A program made the translations under genes and the position numbers. From positions 434,001-498,000 of the forward strand of contig SADC01001330.1 of the NCBI GenBank assembly GCA_004194705.1: a stretch of 64,000 bases of DNA, given 5' to 3'. The stretch comes from Ditylenchus dipsaci. Its lineage: Eukaryota > Nematoda > Chromadorea > Rhabditida > Anguinidae. This document shows positions 11,001 to 21,742 of this stretch, piece after piece. The first letter of the stretch is position 1; every line of letters starts with the position of its first letter. The notes below the pieces were generated by a model. It had not been told where the DNA came from and did no database searches. It worked only from the letters and a program-made list of their open reading frames with translations.

Positions 11001-14000
11001 TGAAAAGCAGGAATGATAAACAGCTTATGGGCTTCCTCGAGGTGTGTTTTAGACATAGTAAACCCTATCAAGTCTGTAAAGGAGGCAGATAGCAGAGAAA
11101 TAAGAAACAGGCCTGGGGCGACCCGATAGCTCAAATGGTTAGAGCGCCAACTTGCAAGGAATATATCGTGGGATGGCACTTTTTCCAGGCCTGTACAAAA
11201 GCCGTACGTGGCCACTGGCGTACGCTTACTAGTCTGACATCATTCAACTTGCTATGTTGACATCTTTTGCATACCGAAAATGACAGATCGAGATCCAAAT
11301 TTAATTTTGAAATTCCGAAGAAGATTATTCACAAGCAGTGACGTTGGGCACCTTCAAATTTCAAATAAAAAAACTGAAAGGCACAGGTAACGAACAAGCA
11401 CCCCAAAAAAATCAATAGGGAGGACCAAGGCAAAAAAATTTAAAAAATAAAAACAATCAACAGGGGGACCAAGGCATCTTTTTTTTGCCTTGGTCCCCCC
11501 TATTGATTTTTTTGGGTGCTTGTTCTTTACTCGAATGGGGTGCTTGTTCTTAACCTTGGCCAAACTGAAATATTGCCCCTTTCATCTGAAATGTCGCTAC
11601 TTTTTTTTATAAAAATCGGAAAAAATTACTGATTGGCGCCTTCGATGAAAAACAGGAGGAATTTACCCGATTTTGATATAAAAAAGGGGGGGGGGCGAAA
11701 TTTCAGAAAAAAGAGCAACATTTCGGTTTTTTGTTTGAAATTTGAAAAAGGGGCGAGAAACAATTAAAAGGGGCAAGAATTCAGACTTTAGGGGCAACAT
11801 TTCAGTTACATCCATTGCAATTGTGCAAAAAAGATTATACTTTGAAACCCGTCATGTTGTATAAAACTAGGCCTAGTGTTGTCAGGGTGTATAATTCTGA
11901 ACGCTACCGTGCTGAGATTTCCGCATCAGTCAATTTTGACGTTGTTGGATTGATTAGTGCTGTGAGCGGCTATTTGTGGCTGCCAGACAATTTTTAAAAA
12001 TATTAGATTTGTCTGGTAGTCGCTCTTTGTGCATTTCACCTAAACTATTGGCTGAAACAATTTGAGGAACTGTAAAATGCTCATGACAACTGAACCATGT
12101 CCACGTCCACATATATAAATCAAATAATTGTTCAGGAAACCAGTGAGTGTGAACCCTTTGCAAAGGAGGGGGACACAGTTATTGCCCCTTGTGGTGCTAT
12201 TGCAAACTCCATGTTCAACGGTGAGCCTTCAGACAAATAAATAATTTACTACAACACAAATTCTTGTTGCAGACACATTCACCCTAACCAGAGAAGGGGC
12301 ACAAACTAACGTTCCATGGACATATGAGGGTAATATAGGTTTTTTGTGATTATCTAATTTCACTATCAATACAACATGAATTTAGGCCTGGTGTGGACAG
12401 TGGATAAAAAGACAAAGTTCAGGAATCCTACAACTGATGGAGAAGTCCAAGATTTATGTACTGCCTTTGAGGTAAATTTTTGAGCTTGCCTTTTTTCAAA
12501 AAAAAAATGCAGCCATGCTCACGGTAGTCTGATGGTCGCCAATTCAGAAAATTCATCGTAATCATTCGCCTTCTGTACTGCTTTTTCGACTTGTATCTAA
12601 CAAAACAAGACCTAGAATTGAATTTTAGGTTTAGTTTTGTTAGAAACTCAATAAAAAAAATTGTACGTAAATCCGACCATTAGGAAAAAAATTGGAATTG
12701 GCGGGGGACCACCAGACCACGGTGAGCGTGATCCTTTAATTTTTTTATAAATCTCCTCCATTATAATTTCTATTAATTCACCATCTGATCTTGTTAAAGG
12801 GCATGCCCACGCTAATAAGAGGTGGTGCCCGGGGATTCAAAAATTTTCCTAATAGTTGAACTTCTGTACGGCTTTTTCAACTTGGTTTCTAACAGAACCA
12901 CACCTAAAATCGAATTCTAGACCTTGTTTTGTTAGAAACCAAGTTGAAAAATCCGCAGAGAAGTACAGTCATTAGGAAAAAGTTTTGAATTCCCAGGCAC
13001 CACCTCTTATTAGCGTAGGCATGCCCCTTTAAAGGGGGTTGTTATTTGGGGGGATTACAATTGTCAAGCAAAAATATTTATATGAAGAATTTAACAATTG
13101 TATTATGATGGTTTTCGCTAAATCATTCAGAATTATCTAATGAAACCATTATAAAATAATATACAAGTACTATTTAAGAAATAATTATCGAAGCCGTCAG
13201 GATTTTTCACACGAAGTTTCCTCAACCCCCCCCCCCTTCTAATGCCACCCCCCCCCCTTTAAAAAGCTTCTTCTTGGCCTTGTGTCTTTGCACGTTTTTT
13301 TACTGTTCTCAAACAGGTAACCGCTCGATTTGTAGCCAGTGAGATGAGCTAAAAGAAAGGTAGAAGCTCGGCTTACAACAATCTTCAAAAAGTAGTCACA
13401 AACATAGTGCCACAAACACGTTTTTTTGAATTAGTGGGTGGTGGATTATCAGAAATAAATGGTAGTAAGCCTTTATAAAGGTTGTTTTTTACAGAGCACT
13501 GTAAAACCACCAAATTGGGCCAAGAAGCCATGCGAGTTGGATAAAAGTAATGAAGATAACAATGGTCAGTCTTTTACTCGCTTGATAATTTCGTTTCTAG
13601 TGGTACTGCTGTGATAAAGGCTACTATTTTAGGCTTTAAAAATGCCGATTTCATGATATGGATGAGGACGGCAGCACTTCCAGACTTTCGCAAACCCTAC
13701 AGAGGTAAATTTATAGTTCATCAAAAAACAGGGGTGTCAACAGAAATTATTATTTACCGTTATTATTTCATTTTTGAAATTTGATTTGAAACATACAAAT
13801 TATTTTAGCTTTTCGGGCAAAAATATAAAAACCAAGTTTTTAACACCTTTTTGCAGCTCTTGACAGGTCAAATCCCGCTTATGCAGCTGGATTGCCCAAA
13901 GGAAGTTATGTGTTGACCATCGGAAACAGTATGTTTTATTAATTCATCTGTTTCTCTTTTCATTATTATATGTTTGCAGATTACCCAGTGACAGCATTCG

Positions 14001-14131
14001 CTGGCCGCAAAAGTTTTATCATCAGCACAACGAGCTGGGCAGGAGGTAGGAATGCCTTTCTCGGTTATGCCTACATCATAGTTGGCGGCATTTGCATCAT
14101 TCTTGGAGTGGTTTTTTGGTTGTCCACATAA
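8029..14131 (+). CDS. CDC50/TMEM30-family P4-ATPase flippase beta subunit
   Basis: This family chaperones P4-ATPase phospholipid flippases out of the ER and works with them at the plasma membrane and in endosomes. Exons: 8029-8145, 10583-10641, 10690-10765, 10813-10892, 10943-11041, 12136-12220, 12273-12329, 12386-12471, 13495-13564, 13633-13704, 13857-13928, 13980-14131. Diagnostic pieces are [16 protein letters not shown], the first membrane helix [99 protein letters not shown] and the second helix at the C-terminus. The total is about 340 residues, normal for the family. The junction of exon 1 (phase 0) with exon 2 does not keep frame at the best acceptor (10581-10582), so a small exon between 8146 and 10582 may be missing, or an acceptor inside exon 2 is used. 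The ending ...FWLST lacks the usual cytoplasmic basic tail, and a one-base shift would add HKIWPS. Confidence 0.88.
8460..8691. mobile_element. hAT-like MITE with CGAAAATTTTCGAG words, in CDC50 intron 1
   Basis: Both ends read TAGGGTTGTCGA inverted (5' TAGGGTTGTCGAGTC, 3' TTCGACAACCCTA). The interior is almost entirely copies of CGAGTTTTGGACTCG and AAAATTTTCGAG in both orientations. Flanks AAGAAGAC and AAGAGAAC could be an imperfect 8-bp target duplication. Terminal TAGGGNTG is typical of hAT elements. Confidence 0.6.
9060..9345. repeat. Word foldback, unit ACGACCGGGTACA
   Basis: Three ACGACCGGGTACA-type words at 9088-9130 are mirrored at 9290-9340 (TGTACCCGGTCGTTG, CCGGTCATAATGTG). It lies in the large CDC50 intron 1. 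Confidence 0.6.
9900..10130. repeat. Dispersed repeat with GGCCAGCGTACGGAAGTTG
   Basis: The block GCTGTAACTACCCTTGCAAAC through CTTAGCCCTTAGG to GGCCAGCGTACGGAAGTTG and CTGGGTCTGGGACAT recurs at 20265-20340 and 61605-61735 with few changes. It is a dispersed repeat of unknown class. Confidence 0.6.
10250..10510. repeat. Word foldback, unit TTCGGTATACACCCCCC
   Basis: Three direct copies of AAGTTCGGTATACACCCCCC at 10257-10328 are mirrored by GGGGGTGTATACCGAAA at 10470-10505. CTTGGTCCCCAAGCTG is inverted inside. The element ends about 70 bp before CDC50 exon 2. Confidence 0.65.
11115..11215 (+). repeat. Possible decayed tRNA-like fragment
   Basis: GATAGCTCAAATGGTTAGAGCGCC resembles a tRNA D-arm/A-box. 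The anticodon stem and a proper B-box are missing, so this is at most a pseudogene or SINE head. Confidence 0.3.
11386..11530. repeat. Foldback with AACAAGCACCCCAAAAAAAT arms
   Basis: AACAAGCACCCCAAAAAAAT and GGGACCAAGGCA at the left are mirrored by TGCCTTGGTCCC and GGGTGCTTGTTC at the right. It is a compact intronic hairpin sharing the GACCAAGGCA motif with 9270 and 10340. Confidence 0.6.
11565..11815. repeat. Foldback MITE, GGCGCCTTCGAT family
   Basis: Carries TTGGCGCCTTCGATGAAAAA and AATTTACCCGATTTTGAT between GGGGCGAAATTTCAG-type words. A second copy of the same family lies at 52640-53075. Confidence 0.5.
12515..13040. repeat. Two adjacent palindromic MITEs in a CDC50 intron
   Basis: The first (about 12515-12735) has inverted ends CTCACGGTAGTCTGATGGTC and GACCACCAGACCACGGTGAG. 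The second (about 12797-13036) has AAAGGGCATGCCCACGCTAATAAGAGG mirrored at its right end. Both share an inner TCGAATTCTAG...TTGTTAGAAACCAAGTTG segment, which also appears at 38215-38290. Confidence 0.65.
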
Positions 14132-15060
14132 AATTTGGCCATCAGTAAGTGTTTTCACTATTTCAAAAGTCATTTTTGATATAATTCACAAAGAAAAAGC
14201 AATTTTAGAGTTTATTTTATAAATAGTATTCAATCACAATTTTCATCACAAAAACCCCGTCAATTTTGGTAGGGTCCTTTCTTGTCACATGTTTTTTTTG
14301 TGATTCACAACCGTAGTAGTCACATTTTGGAAAAGTGGAAGGTGTCAACTCCTCCATTCCTGTGTATTTGGCGGCGATCTGCAGTCCCGTCTTATTTTTT
14401 TCTCGTGGTCTCAACTCTTACCAGCAACCCCACTTATTCATCTTCAGCTAGTATGAACAGGGTGGCCAGACATACAATCTTGAAATCAGGATTTAAATTC
14501 TAAAAAGAAAATCTGGATTTCAAGCAAAAAAATCAGTCGAAATAAAGCAGGAAAACATTTTGGTGGATACCTAATTTCATAATTTTTTGACGATCCAAAA
14601 TCAGGATTTTATTCCGAAAGTCCTGAATCAGGACATCTAGCCACCCTGAGGTTGATACCTTAATTAATCATCTTTTTTCTCTGGTTAAAAAATCTAGATT
14701 TTATTTGGTGATTTCAAGGAAATACAGCTGGACGTTTATCAGTTATTCATCTATTTATTTTTCTGAGTTTAAAATTTGCACTTCCAGCCTGTCCGAACTT
14801 GCTGAAGTCAACTGAGAACTAAAGAGACTTTGCCAACAAGCTTTCCTTTAAATGATGGCCTTACTTTTCTAGCTCGTATCTTCTTGCATTCCTGTGCTTC
14901 AAACATGGGAAATACCACTCTTAAAAAGTACTTTTTCTGTGATATGTAAGTGTTGTTTTTAATTGAACTAATTTTGTCCATCCCTACAGTTGAACTGTGA
15001 ACCAAAATTCTAATGTGTATATTTGATTCTTTACAATAAATATAAAATATTTTACAAATG
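14132..15060. other. 3' region of CDC50 with polyadenylation signal
   Basis: No further coding exon is convincing. An AATAAA signal at about 15036-15041 inside TTTACAATAAATATAAAAT could end the transcript. A short inverted pair around AATCAGGATTT lies at 14480-14640. Confidence 0.4.
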
Positions 15061-15194
15061 AGTGTTACAAATTGTATGCAATATGTTAAAAAAGTTGAAA
15101 AATTTCAAGCTTCAGGGCTAACATCCATGGCAACCAGCCCAAATTTTTAAAAAAGGTATTTTTTAAAATAGACTGTTTTTAAGAAAAGGGGGGA

Positions 15195-15785
15195 ATTTCA
15201 TTCGGGCAAAACTTTTTTTGTGGCCAAAATCTCTTTTTTGTGGCCGAAAATCTTTTTCTTGTCGCCGAAAAATGGTATCGACACGAAATTAATAATTTTT
15301 GAATTTTTTAAGAGAAATTCAGGGGTGAGGAAAGACCAGATGGCTCAGGACCCACTATGGAATGGCCAAGAGGCCGTAATAATTTTTTTTCTGGGGTTTA
15401 CTAAAAGGAGGGTGGGGTAAAGTTTTTGAGAAAAATCGATTGAGCAGATCAGATTTCGGGTCCGATGGGCTTAATCACCCACAACTTCACCCTGAACCAC
15501 TAAAAACCACCAAAAATCTGGAATTTTGAGCGATTTAGCACATCGGACCAGAAATCTGATCCGCTCAATCGATTTTTCTCAAAAACCTTACTCCGCCTTT
15601 AGTAAACCCCAAAAAACCAATTATTTCGGCCTCTTGACCATTCTGGAGTGGGTCCTGAGCCATCTGGTCTTTTCTCACCCTGAATTTCTCTCCAAAAAAT
15701 TCAAAATTATTAATTTCGTGTCGACACCAACTTTCGGCGACAAGAAAAAGATTTTCGGCCACAAAAAAAGTTTTACCTATTTCAT
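15195..15785. mobile_element. Foldback MITE with GGCCAAGAGGCC core
   Basis: The left arm 15195-15440 (TTTTGTGGCCAAAATC... AATGGCCAAGAGGCC ... GTTTACTAAAAGG) is mirrored by the right arm 15565-15785 with few mismatches. The loop is about 120 bp. The core GACCCACTATGGAATGGCCA belongs to the same foldback family as the elements at 21955-22440 and 43140-43560. Confidence 0.75.
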
Positions 15786-16098
15786 TCATCGCTTATTTTC
15801 ATCTACGACAGAAAAAAAGACTTCTCATCCTGTTGTAAAACTGAGAATTTTCATTGCTCTATAAAATTTTTTATTTATTTCTCCAAGCTACAAACAATAT
15901 AGTATACAACAGAGAGTCCAACGAATACAAATTTATGCAAAGTTATTAATGAATCCAAGACTGCAGTCAAACTTATTCGTGTCAACAAAGCCATTCTTTT
16001 CCTTCTCAGCATGGAAGCGAACCTAAAACGAGATACAGTCACACCTCGATAACTTGGCGACCCTAGGGACCATCTTAACGGTGCCGGGTTATACACTT

Positions 16099-16994
16099 CG
16101 TATCATAAGTAAAACAGCACCCATATTTTGTGACATTTTAGCAATTTTTGAATAAAAGTGAGCAATATTTTATTATTATGAGATACCTCTAGACGAAAAA
16201 ATGTTCTGGCGCAAAAGAGCGAGTTGAAAAGCGCAAAAAAAGTAATTTCTAGCTCAAAACATTGAAATCAGACGTATCATAAGTATAACCGCAGTTAGGT
16301 TTGTAATGCGCCGCTCGATGTTTTCATTTATTTTGAAGCAGATACGCATTTTGGCATCATATTTTTGGTTCGACTGTGTCTCGGCTACAATTTGGTAGAT
16401 TAAACTTTTTTTTATTATTCTAGAAAAAGTTATGACAAACAACATTAAAGCGTCGATTCCTAGACAAAATAAAGGAAAATCTAAGGAAAATGACTTTTTA
16501 GCCACAAAAATGATAGCTTTTCTCAAAAAAGATAACATCCATTGCAACATTCGAAAGCTCTTCGATTTTTCTACAAAATGACATGTTGACTGTTTTTTTA
16601 TAAAAATACAGCGCTGAGAAATGGACGGTTGAAGTCAAGAAAATAAAAAAACCCCTCTTTTTGCCTTATTTTTAGCCTTTTTTGTCTCGTCAATATTCAA
16701 CCGTCTGTCTCTCAGCCCTGTATTTTTCATAAAAAAAACAGTCAACATGTTAATTTGTAGAAAAATCAAAGAGCTTTCGAATGGTGCAATGGATGTTATC
16801 TTCTTATCGATATTTTTGAGAAAAGCTATTATTTATGTGGCTAAACAGTCATTTTCCTTAGATTTTTCTTTATTTTGATTAGAACATGTTTTTTTCTCTA
16901 GATGTATCTCGTTATTAAAAACATTGCTCACTTTAAGTCAAGAATCGCTGAAATATCATAAAATATGCAAGATGCGATTATACTTATGATACGG
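16099..16994. mobile_element. Palindromic MITE, ends CGTATCATAAGT
   Basis: The ends CGTATCATAAGTAAAACAGC and AGATGCGATTATACTTATGATACG are inverted, and most of the 0.9-kb body folds back around 16680 (GAGCTTTCGAATG... ATGGATGTTATC on both sides). A pogo-type end, CAGTCACACCTCGATAACTTGG, sits just before it at about 16034, so this may be nested in or replace part of such an element. Confidence 0.65.
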
Positions 16995-17319
16995 GCTATA
17001 TTGAAGCGTCACTCTGCTTTATTTTTTCTGGTAAACCAAATTCAGTTCAACCAAGGTTATAAATAGGTTGTTTTCTTTTTCAAAGGGGCCACCAACTCGA
17101 CTTTTCAGGTTTTGGTTGAGCACCCATATCCCCCAAAGATTCATAATTTTTGTTTAAAATAATTACCCATGGGTAAATAATAGAGCTTATAGGGGGCTTG
17201 TAAGTCCTCTATGAATTACTTCTCTTATCAAAATCTCTCTTCCCCCTTTCGTTAATACCATCCTCATTACATGAAAGAATATTTCTGCTTTCTCTAGCGA
17301 GCAAATTAATCAAATTTAC

Positions 17320-19628
17320 CTGTGGCAAATTCTCATATAGACTGGGGTTGATGCGATGAAGACCACGGTCAAAGTTTGAGCGATTAAAGAGTTCTTCATG
17401 CCAGCAACTGATAGCCCCAAAGTCAAAATCAGGCATCATCTTATTTCCGTAAAAATGATTTGAATCTCTGAAGCCGACCGCTAAATCCTCTATTCCAAAA
17501 TGCATACTTCATGACGGAACTGACCGCTCTCACAGTTTCTCCCATACCAAGCGGCAAATCTTAACAATGTAGGCTTGAGATATAGAAGTGAGATTAAAAT
17601 AAAACCTGGTGACATGAGGAACTTCAACACCTTTGTCTAAACAAGCATGAGTAAAGCCGCCAGGAATTTTGAGAGCATCTGTAGCCATTAGAGTCTGCAA
17701 GTAAATTTCATCAATGCCATGGGGAAGAATGTTCAGCTGCGCAAGCATTGTGTCCAAATTCAATTCATTGACCATATAGTCGACAGCAGCTCTGGACAGG
17801 GAACTTGTCACATAACCTTTAGCAAAGGTGAGTCGTGGAGGATGTCCTTCAGGATCAACTTCCTTATTACGCGAAGCTAAAATAAAAACGGTAAAACTGC
17901 AAATAAACCGAGATTTACTGTTTTTGAAAAGATTCAAGCCTTCAAAAGTCCAATCCATGTCGCAATCGATTCTATTTGGCGGCGTTTTAGCAATTTCCAG
18001 ATCATTCGCACCATCAAATCGTTTTAGTATTTCAACCAGCTCTTCATTTGTTCTCACAGCAATGTCGTGGTTCTAAAATCACGATGAGATTATCAATTAG
18101 ATTTATCGAGTCGCATCACCTGCAAAGAAATGAGATATTCCCATTTCTTTTCTGGGACAGCCAACGTTTTCATGCATTCCACTTGAGCAAAACTCATATT
18201 GTGACCAGCACTATCCATCAGGAACTCTTTCGCATTGACAACGACGTTTTCAAAGCACTCCGCCAAAGAATACATCTGAGCCTTGAAGAGAGAGTCTGAC
18301 TTTGAATCCACAGCATAGCAATACCAATTCTGCGGCGCGTAATTGGCAGCCAATTCCATCTCGATCAGTAAGTAATCCTATAAATACAAGGACGACTGGT
18401 GATGATGACATCGCAAATAATCAATACAGTCAACCCCCGCTATAGGGACACCCCTGAGAACTGGCCTTGGAGTGTCACTATAGCGAAGTGTCATTGTAAC
18501 GAGGGTTTTCCGAAAATTTCTTGAAAAGTGTCACTATATCGAGGGTTTCACAAATGGTGATACAGTCACCTGTCGATTTTATGTATAAACCAAAAGCTAA
18601 TACCGTCTAGGGTCTAACACCTTTCAACCCAATTTTTAAAGTCTTTTTTACAGCAGTATAATCTAAAACATATAAACTGTTCTGGTCGAAGGTTGGTCAA
18701 TGAAACACTATAAATTTGCCATTCAGACTCGCAAATCTGAAATTAACGTACAAATTTTCCGGATTTAAATCGAGGGTCGCGGGCCTAAATAGCGAAACCA
18801 TAGTGTTTCCTGAGAGAAAACCGAAATTAATAAATTCGATTAAACCAGTAATGTGAATAATGCCGAGAAAATGCACTACAATTACAAAATTAATCACAAC
18901 TGTATGACGGGTTTGAACTGTACTACAGTTGTTCAGCATTATGTATGCATCATTGGGTTGAATATTGGTAACGAAAGCAAATTAAAAACCACGTAATTTA
19001 TATTTAAGAAATGAACGGAGAGCTTAAAATTCGTTTTTAAAAGCAATTTCACTTAAAGTTGCAACTTTAATAAACAAAACTTAATATGTGTCAATATATT
19101 GAGTGTCTTTTTATTTGTTGGGACCGGCCTGGGGTGTTACTATAGCGGGGTGTCACTATAGCGGGGGGTATAGTCTAAGGCATTTTAGCCAAAACCAACC
19201 AAATCTTTTGCAAGGTGTCACTATAAGGGGGTTAACTGTAATACCTTGTAGACTGCGCGGGAGAAAGCAATTGGAAAGGCTGCTTCTTCTTCTGATGCTG
19301 GTTCATCCGCGAAATAATGGCGTTGGCGAATCGACTTACAATCCATAAGAAGTGAAGGATCATCCTGGTAGGAAACTCTTTGCTTGGCCATCTGCTGAAT
19401 GTATTTCTCGTCATGCGCAATCACTTTGGAGCAGTCCAAATATGCAACAGATGAATGACGACGAAAGAAAGCACCAGTTGAATTGTTTGTCTTCATTGGA
19501 ACTTTGCTTGAATTAGCTTCATGCAGAACAGATTCATCGCAAAGCAGAACAGGAATAGCAACCGAAGAAGACACTGATACAATTGCAGCCAAAAGTAGAA
19601 GAAAGTCTTGAAACATCCGCTTTGACAT
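17320..19628 (-). CDS. GT14 core-2/I-branching beta-1,6-N-acetylglucosaminyltransferase-like protein
   Basis: Family members are Golgi type II membrane enzymes that add branching GlcNAc to glycans. Exons (minus): 19628-19245, 18377-18120, 18072-17919, 17876-17606, 17559-17320. The N-terminus MSKRMFQDFLLLLAAIVSVS is a signal anchor. Conserved blocks follow: FPIAFSRAVYKDY, NYAPQNWYCYAVDSKSD, CFENVVVNAKEF, DSAGHNMS, WEYLISLQNHD, RTNEELVEI, DLEIAKTPPNRI, FAKGYVTSSLSRAAVDYMV, IDEIYLQTL, IPGGFTHACL and NKMMPDFDFGAISCWHEELF. The style resembles the large nematode GT14 set. The 42-nt intron at 17877-17918 is a multiple of three, so the frame is open across it. In the last exon one T appears missing from a homopolymer (17497-17500), which puts FGIEDL out of frame. 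The downstream end after LYENLPQ is not found. Intron 1 is filled by a MITE. Confidence 0.8.
18427..19238. mobile_element. Pogo/Tc1-type MITE (812 bp), word GTGTCACTATAGCG
   Basis: Flanked by TA, with inverted ends CAGTCAACCCCCGCTATAGG and the complement of GTGTCACTATAAGGGGGTTAACTG. Subterminal GTGTCACTATAGCG words occur at both ends. It has no coding capacity. It fills intron 1 of the GT14 gene and its right TA (19239-19240) is only a few bases from the splice donor at 19244. Confidence 0.8.
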
Positions 19629-20240
19629 TCTTTTAATCTGACTGAAATTAATTCGATGTAGAAGAAATTATTAAAGCCTGCACCAAAAAATTATAAAAGC
19701 GTAGTGAAAAATTCTGCACGATCGCTAATATTTGCAGCCGGGAATAATAAAGCTGTGCAAAAAAATAAAAATTAAATATGCTCTCAAAAATTTTGAAAAA
19801 GCATTATCAGATACCTATTCTTTTCTTCAATGTTCGAAAACCAAAACTGATGATTTCAAAGACAATTTATTTTGAAAAATGGAGATCTTTCGTAAAACTA
19901 ATTTTTCTTAACTTTTTCTGAATACATGGCTTTTTAAAGCGACCATGACCTTTAGCCCCCCCCCCCCCTACGGGAAAATTGACCACTTCGTTATTTTTGG
20001 TTCTTATTATTATTCTTTATTTAATTATTTTTACTAGATTGTAGTCCTAGATCTCATCTTTTTACGAACTATCAAACTTTGCTAGGTCATTTTCAAAATT
20101 AACGTAACAATTTTCGCAGGAAAAATCATGCCGATCATTCAAAATTAATATTTGAGCTGAAAAAAAGAACAACAGAAAAAAATTAAAATTTGAGGACGTA
20201 TTTTCAGAATATTTGGGCACATTTTTCGGCACATTTTATT
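19629..20240. other. Upstream region of the GT14 gene
   Basis: AT-rich sequence upstream of the minus-strand start at 19628, with a C-run near 19958-19968. It probably includes the promoter. No element recognised. Confidence 0.35.
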
Positions 20241-20264
20241 TGGGCACATTGGGCACATTTCTTG

Positions 20265-20640
20265 GGGTTGGCCAGCGTACGGAAGTTGTGACTAATAAAT
20301 AGTTTACGCATATTTTCCGGGTCTGGGACATAAATTTGGTGCTTTTTACTTAAGTTTTAGAAAGAAAATTTTGGGGGTGGGGGGGGGTGGGGTGTGTATT
20401 CCATAGTAGGGTCGAAATCTCTTACTGAATCCGAATCCGTTGAGATCGGGTCTGAAGAATCTCAGGGAGCTGAGATATCCTGCAAAGTGGGGAAAGTGGT
20501 CCATATTTTCTGTGTGGTCTACTGAAAACACCAATATCTCAGCTCCCTGAAATTTTCCGGACACAATCTTAACAAATTCGGATTCAAGAAGAGATTTTGA
20601 GATTAGAGGTGACTTTCCGAAAACTTTTACTGTCAAAATT
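20265..20640. repeat. Copy of the GGCCAGCGTACGGAAGTTG repeat with inner foldback
   Basis: Begins like 10090-10180 and 61660-61735. It is followed by an inverted pair (TCTCAGGGAGCTGAGATATC at 20456-20478 against CTCAGCTCCCTGAAA, and GAATCCGAATCCGTTGAGA against its complement). Confidence 0.55.
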
Positions 20641-20689
20641 GTCGATTTTAAAATAAAGTTTCAAAACTTCGGTCCGAAAGTGTCGCGAG

Positions 20690-20940
20690 TTGATATTTTA
20701 CCAATCAAATATGAAGCGTAAATCTTGCACTTCAAATTTCACAATCTCTTGTCTAATAGTCATGAATTTTGCAGCTAATTTTTTGCGTCGCAAATCTTAC
20801 AATGGAAATCTCGCGTCACAAATCTTGCAGCACATAAGGATGCAGCGCAAAACTTTGCGCGCAGACATTTCAGTTGAAAGCTCAAGTGTCAAATTGTCTA
20901 TAAGCTACACCTCAAGACCGGACTCAGGTGTAGCTTATAA
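20690..20940. repeat. Word array, unit CGCAAATCTTGCA
   Basis: Repeated CGCAAATCTTGCAG and TCACAAATCTTGC words. A related run at 22735-22800 is in the same orientation. It may be one arm of a word element interrupted by the MITEs between. Confidence 0.45.
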
Positions 20941-20964
20941 GGAGATGTAGCTTATGTGACTGTA

Positions 20965-21684
20965 CAGTAAACCCTCGATTTAACGGCCCCCTTGGGACCG
21001 GCCCTAGGAGGCCGTTAAATCGAGTTTCTCGAACCAAAAGCGTCCAAAGGGGCCGTTAAATCGAGGTTTGACTATGAAAAGGTCAAAACTCAACAAAGAT
21101 TTGATAAAAAAAACCTAATTTGCATTGAAAAACAAAAACAACTGCGCTCAGGAAACAAAAAATATAAAGATTTTTGATAAGTGATTGCCTTTGCAATTTT
21201 ATCCTTTATCTTAGAATTAGTCATGACCGCTCAGTTGAAATTACCCTTGTCTCCTTGTTGAGTTTATTATGTTAATTAAGTGGCTGTAATTGATATCACA
21301 ATCTAACCGAAAATGCATTTGAGACGACTTTGAGAACTGCACAATTTCCATAAACTCATAGAAGTTATAGCTTCACTGTCAATTAAAATCTTTAACCATA
21401 TACCATCGACACAACAGGGCTAATTTATGTTCAAAGTGCAGAAAACTAAAAAAAAACACTTTTAATTATGGCTGATAATCATCGAAATCACATCGAGCAC
21501 CTGCGAGTATGGCTGATTTTTGACCAAAGTGCTGATTTCAGACGGTTTTGTCATGAGAGCCCTGTCTAAAATAGTAAGAATAATCAGGCAAATAGTGACG
21601 ATCAATCGAGGGAGCCGTTAAATCGAGGGCATACTTTCACAGTCGGGACCAGCCCTAGGGAGCCGATAAATCGAGAGTTTACTG
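20965..21684. mobile_element. Pogo/Tc1-type MITE (720 bp), word GCCGTTAAATCGAG
   Basis: TA-flanked element with inverted ends CAGTAAACCCTCGATTTAACGG and the complement of CCGATAAATCGAGAGTTTACTG. Near the left end, GGCCCCCTTGGGACCGGCCC lies between the halves of a GGCCGTTAAATCGAG hairpin, and the right end repeats this. No coding capacity. Confidence 0.8.
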
Positions 21685-21742
21685 TATCTGACAGTTGTGA
21701 AACTTGTGGCGTTTTTGAAATTTTCGCGTCGTATACGTTATT

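Noticed and set aside
11115..11190. tRNA gene
   Set aside because: Only a D-arm-like segment is present. The anticodon stem, T-arm and acceptor stem cannot be formed.
15526..15864. 112-codon plus-strand open frame
   Set aside because: It lies on a foldback arm and has an equivalent frame in the mirrored arm. There is no similarity to a known protein.
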